Assembly (NCBI GenBank): GCA_003344405.1
Contig: NOWV01000001.1
Coordinates: forward strand, 1,178,001 to 1,242,000
Source: Trichoplax sp. H2
Taxonomy: Eukaryota > Placozoa > Uniplacotomia > Trichoplacea
Reading direction: 5' to 3'
DNA: 64,000 nucleotides
Shown: piece after piece, positions 36,457 through 48,646 of the stretch
How positions within the stretch are numbered: the stretch's first letter is position 1
Layout of the letters: every line of letters begins with the position of its first letter
The notes under the pieces: generated by a model
Seen by the model: only the letters and a program-made list of their open reading frames with translations
What the model was told of the DNA's origin: nothing
The model's database searches: none
Made by a program: the position numbers and the translations under genes

Positions 36457-39400
36457 TATATTAAAGGCCGCAGAGAAACCTCGTAAAATTTTGGTTTTAA
36501 ATTTATTGCAACGTACAAGATAGCATCGTTTATAAATTTTTGTAGACAATTACTGTTATCATTCAAGTCCTAACAAGTTTTAAATATTAAGCTATTTTAT
36601 ATTTTACTACACTTATTTAAAGAACGATATTTATGTTATTATTTCCACATTTGAGCTCACTGGATGTGTACTAAAACACGATAACATCTGCAGTTATCAT
36701 GGCCTTCTTCAAAGCTATCTTGCTTAGACTTTTAATCATGGAATAAAAGTGAAATTTTGCGATAGGCAGTTTAAACCAACAATAGGTTTCGGTTTAGACG
36801 AATATGTCTCTGTATATGAATTTAGGATGTATGTGCGAGTACGAGATACATATATGTACTCTATATTTATATTATATTATTGGATGTTATTTAACTTTAC
36901 ACGATATTTCCGGATATCTGAATAAGGTACTATTTTAAAATTAAGTACAGTTAATATTTACGGTTCAATGCCTAAATGGAATAATACACTTTTCATAGCA
37001 TTTAACGATACAAGCAATTTTTTTGATCTGCAACACCTAGCAATAGATCGACTTCGAATTTCGTTCGATAAAAGATCAATATGAAGCAGACCTTTTGCCC
37101 ATGTCTTTGCAGTAAATCATAAAATGTTACAGATATTAATGAAATGAAATGTTGTCTTACATTACCGTGATTGTAATGTTATAAGAATCAGTAATAAATA
37201 CGAGTAATCAAAAATTTGGTAAGATGAACTACATCTGAGGTTTAACTTCTTCGTAACTTGAATCTTTTATGGGAGAATGATTTTTTTCTCATGATGCGCC
37301 GAAAAGGAATGAACGCATGTCAGATGACTTGTTTCACGCTATTCTGCTGACACTATCACTACTTTGTAAATTACACGGTCTTAAATAATCCCCTTGCAGA
37401 GACGCTAAGCTAAGGAAACAGAGTTTGTTATTAACTATAAGTATAATTTAGCGAATATTGCCATTTCAATTTAAGATTTCCAATATTTGAATTACTTTAA
37501 GATAGACGTATGAAATAAAAACACTTCTAGAATTTTAAGATTTGGAATATTTGAATTACTTAAAGATAGACGTGTGAAATAAAAACACTTCTAGAATTTC
37601 AAGACTACTTCATTTATAATTTACTTATGTAACAATTATTGCAACTTTGCAACCGAATTTTCCTTGTAATCATTAATTCAGTATACTTGTAGGATTACTA
37701 AAGAGTCGTAAAAAAGACAATTTAGTCATTGATATCCAGCTCATGTCGCTATTATTTACCACGATTGGAGCTATTAATATGTACATACACGAGTATATTT
37801 GCTGAAAGATAGTTACGCTAGTGTGAAAGAAACATCTACTATATTCGACAACTATGAAGCATCCGATGTATTTTAAGATTACAACATGAAACCTAATTAT
37901 TTCTATAGCTATTTTAAAGCTAATACAATTGTGGAGACCCTAGACCAACGGGAAAATTAGTTTAATTCTATCATTTAAAATTTCGTTTATTCGTTTTTAA
38001 CTTATAAAAGAGTTTTTAAAAAACAATTTTAATTACGGAAAACGTTAATGAGCATGAAAATAATAATTGTGCTATTTGAAAATTATGAATCATCTAAGAT
38101 ATTCACCTATAATGCAATGCGTATGGTTGTCTTATAATTTAATTACGAGCACTTCTGCAGCCATTATACAACTAACACAGTCGTGGAGATGTTTAGGGTA
38201 ATATTTAAATTACAGAGGGACGGATGCATGAGTTTGAAAATATAATACTATATTTGCATTACGTCAAAACTATGCAATTTCTACTACGATATATTGTATT
38301 TATAAAGCACGACATCAACTTAAACTGCATTCCTATAAGCATTAGTAGTTCAATGTCTGTAGGGATACTAAATTGAGAAAAGCATGTCATGCAATTATTT
38401 AACATTTAATATACAGTATATCGCTGTTTCCTTTAATCATGATTGACAATATTTAAATTACAGGATAGAGATGGGGATGCTAAAATAGCAACAAACCTAT
38501 CGATTAGTATCAGTGTTGACGACATCATTCGAATTTAGAGGGCAAAGGGCATTATTAAAAATTTAAATACTATCGTAATAGCCGTAGTATCTTCTAAAGC
38601 ACAAGAATGAAAAGATTTTTTAGTCAAGCATAATCTAAATCTCGTGAGAACATCTCTAAGGCTCGAGTCGTCATTATTCTGAATGAAATTTTATTCAATC
38701 TCGATTTACAATCAAATCTACAATAAAACAATTAGAATACTAAATTTTGCATCATCCTCTATTGTAGAGAGTCTAAAAATAAAGTTTTAATGTTTTATAG
38801 CTCAGTTATTGCTTCTTCTAGAGTACCGATCTCATGCTTTGTGAATAACTAGTCATGAATTAATACTTATACTTGATTATCCTGGCCTATCTCCTATACC
38901 GTATTACGATACCGCTTACCATCCTAGAATCAACGAAAAATCGACTTCGTTATGCAATATTTTATATATGGTACAATTTCATGTATAGCCACCGTTCACA
39001 GAATACAATTTGTACAGACACGAAGTTGAGGAAACAAATAGTGAATCATAAACCGTCTAAGCACATACACGTATCTCTCTTTAACCATGATCAATTTCTA
39101 AAAATGATTCAAGTATTAAAGAGTGAACATAATGTATGAAAATAATTAAGCACGTACAATTGTGCTGTATATTATTTCATAAATTATGTAATTTACCATG
39201 CAAGCGAGTACAGGATGTAAGAATTATATAATCATTGTCGTCTTTAAAATTTCTCTTCTTGTATACTGTAGCATAGTAAATATTAAGTAAGGAATACGGA
39301 TAATTGAATGATTAACCATCTAGGCGTACGTCTCTTTTTTGAATTATGGTAAATTTGGAAAATATTTAAATTTGGGCAGGATGAATATGTGAGAATGAAA

Positions 39401-40377
39401 ATATTTCAAATGCTTATTTATTTATTTATTTTATAAAGTGCATAATTTATCCTATCAAAACCTCTAAAAATTAAAAAGTTATTGCAATCTTTGACTTAGA
39501 TACACCCAAGGGCAATGACAGTACGTACGACCCACTAAATTTTCTCTTTTTCGATAAGCTACAGTAGCTTATTCTGGAGTAAATTACAAGATGGATAATT
39601 CACAATTCAATTTCTTTTGCTTCCATCTTGTCCATCTGTCATAGACGTCCGCTAACGAAGATATCACTATCCCATAGATGGTCCGTCATGTGATAATAGC
39701 ATGAGACTCATGCTTTATTTTACCCATATCCGAATCAGAACAAAGTTGATTATCCAGTACAAACCTAGTAACGCAAACTCTGACATGAGCAGTTTACCAA
39801 TCATTGCCTATACAAATTAGTCAAACAGCGATCTCTTGTTATTTTTAGGATTCCTTCGTCATCAGTGATGTCATTTAAAACTATTAAAACTATACTTAGC
39901 AATATAGTATTTTAAGAGTTAGTTACTGCAACATTGGCAGCCATTACTATTATAGCCGATTACTACGCCTCTCACGAGCATAATATAAAGAAAGAATCAA
40001 AGGCGGTTATTTCCATTAGTTAGCAAATGGTTGGATCAATTTGGGGGGAAGGAATGAATTGGATGTTTGATCTACCGGTAAAGGAAGATTAACGGAAGAG
40101 ATTTTAACGATCGTATACGTCTTGACTACAACTATTTCAATCTTGATCATTCATAATCAATCAACGTAGTAGAATTTGCAATTCTATGAACCAATTATTA
40201 ACGACAGTACAGAAGAAATGATATTGATAGAAGTGATTTGATTGCACTTGAACGAAAATTATCAAATTCCATTTTGTCATAATTTTAGCATACTTGAAGG
40301 CGTAATCATACTAATATACTAGAAAATCCATACAATCCACTTGGAGATTGTATTCTGTCATATTCAAAAGCGAAAGA
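36457..40377. other. 3.9 kb intergenic region
   Basis: AT-rich. Apart from a two-copy tandem repeat at about 37467-37599, no structure was recognised. The open frame at 38873-39139 has no ATG at its listed start and no motif. A promoter for the hydrolase gene should lie near the right end. Confidence 0.55.
37467..37599. repeat. Two-copy ~65 bp tandem repeat
   Basis: Two nearly identical units contain TTAAGATTTSSAATATTTGA, GATAGACGTRTGAAATAAAA and ACACTTCTAGAATTT. This is a recent local duplication in non-coding DNA. Confidence 0.85.
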
Positions 40378-42153
40378 ATGTTGAACATAATAGAGAATAT
40401 AGGCAATTTAATCCGACTATCATCTATTAATTCAACTATCAACGATCCAGTTATGGATAGCGATAAGCGTGCCGATGACGACTTACGTAAATATACTTGC
40501 TTACACGATCTAGAATATAACACCTCGGCGAATCATCAAGATAGTAATCTATCAGGCACTACATCTGACAAACAAATGTTAGATTTATATCTTCCAAAAG
40601 CCGCTGACCCATCAACAGTACCTATCGTCGTTTTTGTACATGGCGGTGGATGGAGACGAGGCGATAGAAAAGCATTTCGTTACTACTTTTCCAAATATGA
40701 TGTCAATTTATTAGCAGCAATGCTAATGGTGAGATGGGGCATTTATGAGAATGTGGGTAAAGCTTTCGCTCGTTCTGGCATAGCTTGCGCTGTTGTCTCT
40801 TACCGATTAAGTCGTTTGAAATTTCCCTATCTCATACTAGAATTACTAAGTTCTTTTCTAATGACTATGGCTATTATTTGCTGGCCAATTTTAGCCTATT
40901 CTTGGGTCATCGTACGCTACGTATTCGCTGCCACTCATTTTGCTATAACTCTAAACGATTGTCTAATGCTTTTATGGTCGACAACACCCTTGTTATTTGT
41001 AATTTTCTGTTTAAGCATGACAATTTATCCACCACCTAAGCGTACTATACTATTACTACCACTCTCGTTACTACTACTGTTAATTATAAATTATCTATCT
41101 CCATTCAAACCATATTTCCACTATTATATATTATACATAACCACGACAATAGCGATGTTGTCTTTATTGCAAACATTTCTAATGGATGATAAAGTTAATC
41201 ATCGTGACAGCAATATTGATGAAATCCGCCATCCTACGCATGTTAATGATGTCGCTTTAAGCGTCAAGTGGTTAACAGAATATGGTAAAAAGACGAAACT
41301 CTATAACCCTCAATCGTTATATCTATGCGGGCATTCTGCTGGTGGTCATATTATATCCTTACTATCCTTAGATCAATCTTACTTGAATAACGTAGGGGTC
41401 CAATCATCGAACGTGAAGGTAACTTAAAACTACACTTTAGTATCATGGAAATTGCTGCAAATTGCAACCTTAGATTGTTCACTAGTTTTAATGAACTTTC
41501 TATTACAAGCTTTAACTCTAGCTTTAATATTTTTAAAGATAAAATAACAGTAAAATCATCTATAAAGGTAATTTGATGAATTATAACTGTAGATTTAAGC
41601 TCTAGATTTAATAATCTCCACACTAAATACTCGTAGATTGGTACATTTCATACCTTAATTCGTAGCTATGCGTACAGTATTATAACTTAACAAAGTATTG
41701 ATAATGCAGTATGTAATTGCCGTTTAACCTGTCTTCATTTTTTTAATTATGATGTAGGCGGCAATAAGCATTTCTGGGGTATACGATCTTGGCTGGTTAT
41801 CGCGCTCCGTTCTTAAACAGTTTTATTTAAATCCAGCTTTTGGTAATGATCCAGCCACCTGGGTTAAAGCTTCACCTTATAATCATATTACTCGAGCTAA
41901 GAGTGAAATCACTCCACCTTTTCTAATAATTAACCCAAAACACGATTTTTTTCCTCTCCTCAATGATGCAAATCGATTTATGGCTAGCTTAAGAAAGAAT
42001 AACTTTAGGTGTAAACATTTTATCACTCCAAATAGAAATCATCTAACAATAATGAAAGAATTTGGATTGAAAGAACGGCCTTGCTGTGGTAATGTCGAAG
42101 AAATGTGTATTTTATTTATTTATCAATGTGAAGCAAACGCCATCGGTAACTAA
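40378..42153 (+). CDS. Alpha/beta-hydrolase with inserted membrane domain (prenylcysteine methylesterase/carboxylesterase-like)
   Basis: Two exons, 40378-41418 and 41758-42153, give 478 residues. Oxyanion motif HGGGWRRGD (residues 88-96), nucleophile S320 in GHSAGGH, acid D410 (PKHDFF) and base H442 (NRNHLT) form a complete hydrolase triad. The arrangement HGGGW, YRLS, DV..SVKWL, GHSAGGH resembles isoprenylcysteine alpha-carbonyl methylesterases and related lipases. Unusually, about 120 residues (150-268) between the YRLS strand and the helix before the nucleophile form about four hydrophobic segments. The enzyme is therefore probably embedded in a membrane. The start is the first ATG after an upstream stop. 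The substrate cannot be told from sequence. Confidence 0.85.
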
Positions 42154-42221
42154 TCAACTGTCCAATTGTATCTTTTAATTAACATTTGTTCTATTACTGC
42201 CTTGTTAAATATATTTCAGTA

Positions 42222-42660
42222 AGTAGTGAAATTGGTAGTCCATATACTCACGATAGCTATCAAAATCAATAACAGTAGACAGTATACAACAGTATATGTA
42301 TTAGTGCAGTAATGAAATGAGTGAATATTTCCACTAATATATTTTATATACTGATACTGCTTTAAGTCCTGTCCTGACGGTGATGAATGCTACGGATTAC
42401 AACATATCTATGTATTATAACTATCAACTCTATACTTAATCACATTTATACCGACAGCAATTTTGAATTTGAAATATTTAAACTGGAGAAACTTTCGCTC
42501 CACACAGTTTGTATTAAAATTTCATGTCAAGTTCACAATTTTATTTTTGAAATACACAGGCTTATTACGTGATTTACAAAAGATATTATTCTAATAAAAT
42601 TATTAAAAATGACTATCAAATTTTGTAGATGTACTAGCTATCAATCTCTGTTCACAATGA
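42222..42660. repeat. Direct repeat A1: copy of the ORC1 3' flank
   Basis: This segment (CCATATACTCACGATAGCTA, ACTGATACTGCTTTAAGTCC, TTACAACATAT, AAATACACAGGCTTATTACG, TTTACAAAAGATATT) matches 43054-43442 (A2) with scattered differences, at an offset of about 820 bp. A2 continues into the ORC1 stop codon at 43449. A1 stops there and is followed by an ORC1 exon 2 fragment instead. Confidence 0.85.
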
Positions 42661-42940
42661 ACAGTTAGTCCCACTCGTAGTTGTCTTTAACGAGCGTACT
42701 GTCCTTTCTGAAACTAGTGCTTTATGTATTATTTGGCCACTTTTTCTGTAAGTTTAGTGTACTGTACAGTATAGTAGCATATGCATTCATATAAAGCAAG
42801 ATGAGATCATTGAGCTACTAAGCATGCGAACCAACAGCGATTTAAATAATTAGAGTGTGTATGAAGCAATTACTCCATCAGTACAGTAGATTTTTAACTA
42901 TTAATCTTAGCATCAAATATCATGAATTAACTATAATTAA
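42661..42940 (-). pseudogene. Decayed copy of ORC1 exon 2 start and upstream intron
   Basis: On the plus strand GTCTTTAACGAGCGTACTGT, GAAACTAGTGCTTTATGT and CACTTTTTCTGTAAGTTTA align with 46558-46630, the beginning of ORC1 exon 2 and its acceptor. Similarity then continues through intron 1 (GATCATTSWGYTACTAAGCA, CTTAGCATYAAATAYCATG) to about 46790. Substitutions and small indels disrupt the coding part. Together with A1 it is the residue of a second ORC1 copy whose body is gone. Confidence 0.75.
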
Positions 42941-43053
42941 TAATATAATCAGTAATCAGAAATAAAAAATTAGTCTAGAATAACCTTGGCATTTTTACAA
43001 ATTAAGTGTATTGGTAATAAAATACTATTTAATGAATTCTTCACATAATATAC

Positions 43054-43442
43054 ATTCCATATACTCACGATGGCTATTGAAATCAATGATAGACAGTATA
43101 CAAACAATACATACATTTAATACAGTCTTTTAAAAACGAAATGATTTGCACTAAGTATTTTTCATACTGATACTATTTTAAGTCCAGTACCGACATAACG
43201 AATGTTACCTATTACAACATATACCTATGAATCACAAACCATGAATTTTATTTACATGAAAGTCGCCATCAATTTTAACTTAAAATATTTTAACAGCCGA
43301 AAATTTTGCTCTATACGGTTTGCATTAAAATTTCATATAGGATTCACGTTTTATTGATGAAATACACAGGGTTATCACGTAATTTACAAAAGATATTCTA
43401 ATAAAATAACTATCGAACTCATAAATGTATACGAATTATCAA
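43054..43442. repeat. Direct repeat A2: 3' flank of ORC1
   Basis: Partner of A1. It lies immediately downstream of the ORC1 stop codon and represents the resident 3' untranslated or flanking sequence. Confidence 0.85.
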
Positions 43443-43448
43443 TGTTAA

Positions 43449-46400
43449 TTAAGATTGCATAGCACTCTGAACGGCATAACTTACATCGTCCTGACTGACG
43501 TTTAATCTAATCTTCGCCAGCTGGGCACAACCGGGTTCTACTAGTAGCAACTTGCAGGAACCCAATCTTTGGCATAACTTAAGTACCTCCGATGGGCTGC
43601 ATACCATAATTCCTAGTAAGAAATATTTAGTTAAAAATTAATAGATAATAAAGCATGCAGTAGCAACTTAACTTTAATATTTATAGTTAAAATAATAACC
43701 TTCCGTTCGGCAAATAGATACATACTGTTCATAAACCTATGCAGAGAAAATAACGTAAGCTGCACATTTATCAAAATTAATATAATGATTTCAAGGAATT
43801 TACAAACCTCTTTAAAAACTGTCTCTTCAACTCCGCTCAATCGAAAAGATACAATAACGGCGCGAAGAAATAACTGTTCATGTACGGAAGCGTTTCTGCA
43901 AAGGATTGCAATGACATTTTTCATAAAATCGATATCATGGATTACCGATCAACTCTGTACGAGCAAATACCTTATAGCGGCTATCTTCGGAGATGAAAAC
44001 ATCTCAGAAATAGCTGTTGCTACATGTTTCATTTCTACCTTTGCGTCGCTACTGTTATCTAAATCTTGCCCTTTGTCTAACTGCTGATTAACAATCTCGA
44101 CAGCTCTGCGACAGATATCTAACGTACGCCTAACATCTCCAGATACTGCAGCAACCTGGTATAATTTATGAATATAAAAAATATCGTAATGGCAATTAGA
44201 CAATGTAAATTGGATTTAAAGGAAGCAATAACACAAATTCAAATATCATCATTATGGAATACTGTATATCATGTAATAACTTTTTAAACTATTTACCTTT
44301 CTAGCCACGAACTGAATCGCATCTGGGCTAAATATTTCCTCCAAATTAGCTAGACGTGCTCGTATAATACGTTCTAACTGATTAAAACTGTACGGCTGAA
44401 AAGTTAATCGAGTCAACCCCTATCAATAAAAATTATAGACATCCTATTTAACTGTTTATATAATTAATCGAATACTCAATTAAAGAATAGCAGTGATCAT
44501 TTCCACCTTACCAATCTACTAGAAACCCTATTGATCATTGTTCGCTCCGGTAGATCCATGGTATTAGCAACAGCCAGTACAATTAAACGGGAGTAGCGAG
44601 CATTTGGCCAATCGAATAAGTTGTACATTACATGTTGTTTACGAGTCCATAGTAGGTCCAACTGAAAACGATATGAAAGACTACTATTAGTTGCGTAATT
44701 AATTTTTAATCAATTACACAAGAATTAAAGCATTAGCCTATGCTAAAGAGCCAGCTGTTTAATTCAAACCTCATCAACAAGTACAATAGTCGCATATTTT
44801 TGGTTAGAGTTAAAATATGTATTTAGAATGCTGGCGCTTCTTTCAGCTGCAGCCTTTTCTCCTGTTAATTGCTGAAATGAACCAATTTTTTACATTTTTC
44901 TTAACTTATTAAGTAAATTTGAGAATTTCTTTACGCAGATATGACAGTATTAAACACAATCATTGTATTACGACAGCAGATCCTTACCTTTAAAATTTCA
45001 ACATAGGCTTGACTTGGTTCTGTAAGTCTCATTCCGTTAATTTCGATAAATTTAAACTTTGGTATCTGCTTCGCTTGCACAGCTTGCCTTAGTTCTTGAA
45101 CTACTGAGTAAATTGTTGCAGTTTTCCCAGTTCCGGGTACTCCAGATATATACATACACCTAACGATTATATAATTATTTCTTAATTGCCATCGATACGT
45201 ATACATCATCCTATTTCCCATCAAATATATGATAGAAATGAATTCATAGTAGTCTAATTAATGATAATCGTAAGGACAATAAAAATTTATGACCAACATG
45301 ACAGTAACTTTAGTTCCACATTACTTATTAATATGAATAGGTAAGTTTACAATCTAATTGTGATACTATAATAACATAGGCATTGCATATTGATATCTAT
45401 GTTGCATCATTAACTTTGTAGCAGTTATATATATAGGAAATACATAAAATTAAAAAATATACGTACATACCCTCCACACTTATCCAATAATTTACTAGAA
45501 ATAAAATCGTAAATGTTAGCGTATTCTTCCTCACGACACGGTAGCGGTCCGACGACTTCGCTTATTTTTAAGCTATAACATAATATTTTTGTTAATAATT
45601 ATAATTCTATTTATTATTTGACTACGTATTTTACATTCTAGGAGATAGTAATACTGTGTATGTGTATAGACTGGCATTGCAATCATGAACCATAAATACT
45701 TATGGTCTGCTTGTATAGTAATCCTTAGCCAACATTATGTTCTTACTAATTCTGCATTATTTGTTATAAATTTTTAATTGGATTAGAGATATTTAGCCAG
45801 TCAATCCAATTTATGATTCGCTTATTAAATGCATGAAAAAAGGGGGTAGATATCTACCGTAGAGATAGGATTAGTATGAGTTTATAGAAAGCGAGTGTAT
45901 TGTTGTACTTAATTTTCCGTGGTATATGAACCAGCGCAGATTACAGTACTGAATTCGGTATAAGAACGTCTATCAGTGGATTGCGTATATAGCCAGAACA
46001 GCAGCTACTTTACTTTATATATATTTTACAGTTTTTTTCTAACGTTATCTAGTACACCACAGACTACAGCTACACCTGATGACGGTTTGAAGCCTTTCAT
46101 GATTTCGATATCGGAAGCAGATTGTTACTATTTACCGTATATAAATTCCATCGTCTTTATATCGATCAGTAAGTACGTACAAGTTTTTCACTTTCAATAA
46201 TATAAGTTATTGCGTTCGGCAGGTACCATGAACTTTTGGACTCAATAACTCGTGTCTCGTAAAATACACGTCACTGTGACTAAATGCCCATAGCCACGTG
46301 TGAGTACTAATCTCTAATCATCATATTGGATCTATTACTGTGATCATCTAGTCTTACATTTTATGCAAGTACGTGTGCTATTGAATATGATAAAGTCACG

Positions 46401-47103
46401 GTCTACCAAGGAATCATAAAAAGTTTTGAGTAAACATTATTAAACTTACCAGAGTCTATTTCTAGTAGATGATTTGCTATTCTTTATTATTGTAGCTGGT
46501 CTGTCATTAGCCGCCGTATCAGCGGTCTTCAAGGTATTGATAGTCTCACTGGTAGGCGTCTTCAACGAGCGTATTGTTCTCTTGGAAACTAGTAGTTTAT
46601 GTGGTAATTGGGCACTTTTGCTGTAAGTTTAACACATATATGCGTGTAAAACAAGAGTAAGATCATTCTGTTACTAAGCATATGAATCAGCAATGACTTT
46701 GCGTATATATGATGCAACTATTCCCTTAATATTCGATTTCTGACTATTTCTCTTAGCATTAAATACCATGCATTAATTATAATTCAGAATCATGGTTATA
46801 AATAAATTTAAATTTATTGATGGTATTGTATAATCAACTTTTATACCGATATGTTATCAGATTATCTGAGTGTGCTTGGCAATATCTTAAAACAGAGATA
46901 ATTTCACCCTACGTAGACGGTATAAAGTATCTGGCGGCGTTTCTATTTCTACATTAGCTTATACGCGAAAGTAATCTGCATCCATTCGCAAACCTCGGTC
47001 TGGTGAGGGAATTTTTAGCTTTCGTTTTCATTGGGCTCATTAACGCAGAAGTTTTACAACTTCGTGTTATCCGACGTTTGATTGCACCTTTACCGATAGG
47101 CAT
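43449..47103 (-). CDS. ORC1: Origin recognition complex subunit 1, short form without BAH domain
   Basis: Eleven minus-strand exons: 47103-46994, 46620-46450, 45572-45471, 45159-44988, 44871-44770, 44661-44512, 44419-44297, 44155-43971, 43895-43808, 43736-43700, 43612-43449. They give 467 residues (human 861). The AAA+ domain is complete: Walker A GVPGTGKT (134-141), Walker B LVDE (216-219), sensor 1 [10 protein letters not shown], arginine finger NRVSSRLG and sensor 2 [15 protein letters not shown] winged-helix end follows (VRTEG-like [22 protein letters not shown]). [23 protein letters not shown] and LPCREEEY are ORC1 rather than CDC6 wording. Before the AAA+ domain there are only about 95 basic, disordered residues. 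Stops in all frames precede the ATG, with a good acceptor (TTTCTTTTTAG) for a 5' UTR intron. It should bind origins and load MCM with ORC2-6 and CDC6. Confidence 0.92.
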
Positions 47104-47499
47104 GATGTTGCTCTTTCTTTCCTCTCTAGTTTAACTCAATTTCTAAAAAGAAAGTGAGAGTTCAAGCTTATCATTACCAAGGAACATTACATGTAAAACA
47201 TGGCTGCATGTGTATTTTGACTAGAGTTTTTACATTTAAGATCGAATATACAGTAAGTCAATACCAGAGAAATGATGGATTGGATAGTTTGCACCGTTCA
47301 ATGACTTCAATAGACTCCAAGTACTTCAAAGCCTTTCGAAATTCTGATATTACCGAACTGCGTGGACCTTGCGTCTACTTGAGAATGATAGCCCCATCGC
47401 GATGGTTTATTGACGCATTTTATTGACAAGGTTGAGCAGAAGCTGGAGCTGGAGATTTACAGCTTGCAGGATTGCCTGGATACTGGATGCCGTCAGCCT

Positions 47500-47600
47500 A
47501 CAGTGTACAGTACTTTCGAATACAGTACTGTACAGTTGTACTGTACTTTACACTGTACGCTTGTGATCAGATGTGATAATAACTTACTGTACTGTATATT
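47500..47600. repeat. TACTG/TACAG-type palindromic repeat
   Basis: CTACAGTGTACAGTACTTTC, TACAGTACTGTACAGTTGTA and CTTTACACTGTACG occur in the ORC1-side part of the divergent promoter. Confidence 0.8.
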
Positions 47601-48054
47601 ATATCAGAATGCAGACAAGTTATGCAGCACTATTTTGGATAAAAATCCATTTAAAAGATGGATGTAGACACAAGAATACACCAAGAATTTTCGATATTGA
47701 ATGCTATGTATTGCTCCATGAGTGTTGTCATTTTGGAAAGCACTGATTGTCAGTGCCATGTAGTCTACAGAACATGATTACCATACAGTTTTACTTCGAA
47801 ATCGGGCCCCCCCCCATGACAAAGCTCACGGAACAGTAGATAGGGCTCAATCTTGTCATGAATTTCGATGAATGAATTTTGATCCCCAAATGATCAATCT
47901 TAATGCCTGCACAATCTTAAATCACAAATACTGAAGGTGAGAACTTGTACTTGCTCAAATACTGTAAATGAGTACGCTTTTCATCAACTAGTTAATTTAA
48001 TTACCGGAAACCATCAATGGCCGGGGCCGGGCAGCAGCCACCACTTCCGCTCGG

Positions 48055-48220
48055 TTACAGTACAGTACAGTACTGTAGAGTACAGTGTACAGTACAGATG
48101 AGTACTGGCAAGTACAGTACAGTACTGTAGAGTACAGTACAGTGTACAGTACAGTACTGTACAGATGAGTACTAGCAAGTACTGTACTGTACACTGTACA
48201 GTATACTGTAGTACCGTGTT
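48055..48220. repeat. TACTG/TACAG-type repeat with higher-order unit
   Basis: GTACAGTACAGTACTGTAGAG followed by TACAGTGTACAGTACAGATG and AGTACTGGCAAGTAC occurs twice with a period of about 60-70 bp, then ends in TGTACTGTACACTGTACAGT. It is the SASS6-side block. Confidence 0.85.
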
Positions 48221-48646
48221 CTCTCCAGACCCGTAATCCGGTAAAGAAAAACGCGCCAAAGGTTCAAATACTGTCCTAGAGGGATTTGGGAGGTTTTTCC
48301 TTTGCCTGTAAGGCTTGTAGTAAGTGTTTGAGTGCATGGTACAGCACGCTAGCAGTTCACTACACATTACCGTGTAACGACGTGACACCCGTAGTCGACT
48401 GACATCAACAGTGGTGTGTAGCAAAATAAGACTGTCAACCTGTAGTCTAGTGACTTTAAAGGTTTGAAGCACCTTGGGAAAAGGCCAATCCAAAGGGTCA
48501 AAGCTAGTCCAATTTCATTGAAGCTTGAATCCTTGAAAATTGGCTAAGTTGCGACCATTTTTCCTTGTGGATTTTGTTGCATTTTCTCTCTCTTTTACAC
48601 GAATGTTCTTCAAGAATTCTATACCAGTCCATACGGTGATGCCATT

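Larger units (their letters stand above)
47104..48646. promoter_or_regulatory. Shared 5' interval of divergent ORC1 and SASS6
   Basis: 1.5 kb between outward-facing start codons. It contains two palindromic repeat blocks (47500-47600, 48055-48220), a run of nine C near 47805 and GC-richer flanks. Open frames at 47154-47667 and 48014-48493 carry no motifs and are partly repeat. It could hold ORC1 and SASS6 untranslated exons. Confidence 0.55.

Noticed and set aside
43449-47103. CDC6 as the identity of the replication AAA+ gene
   Set aside because: [31 protein letters not shown] and the C-terminal LNVSQDDV are ORC1 wording. Only the short N-terminus is CDC6-like.
47154-47426. 90-codon plus-strand frame upstream of ORC1
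   Set aside because: No motif, no splice partner, and it overlaps the presumed ORC1 5' leader.
48014-48493. 159-codon minus-strand open frame in the ORC1/SASS6 promoter
   Set aside because: Half is palindromic repeat. The other half has no motif, and the region is upstream of both genes.
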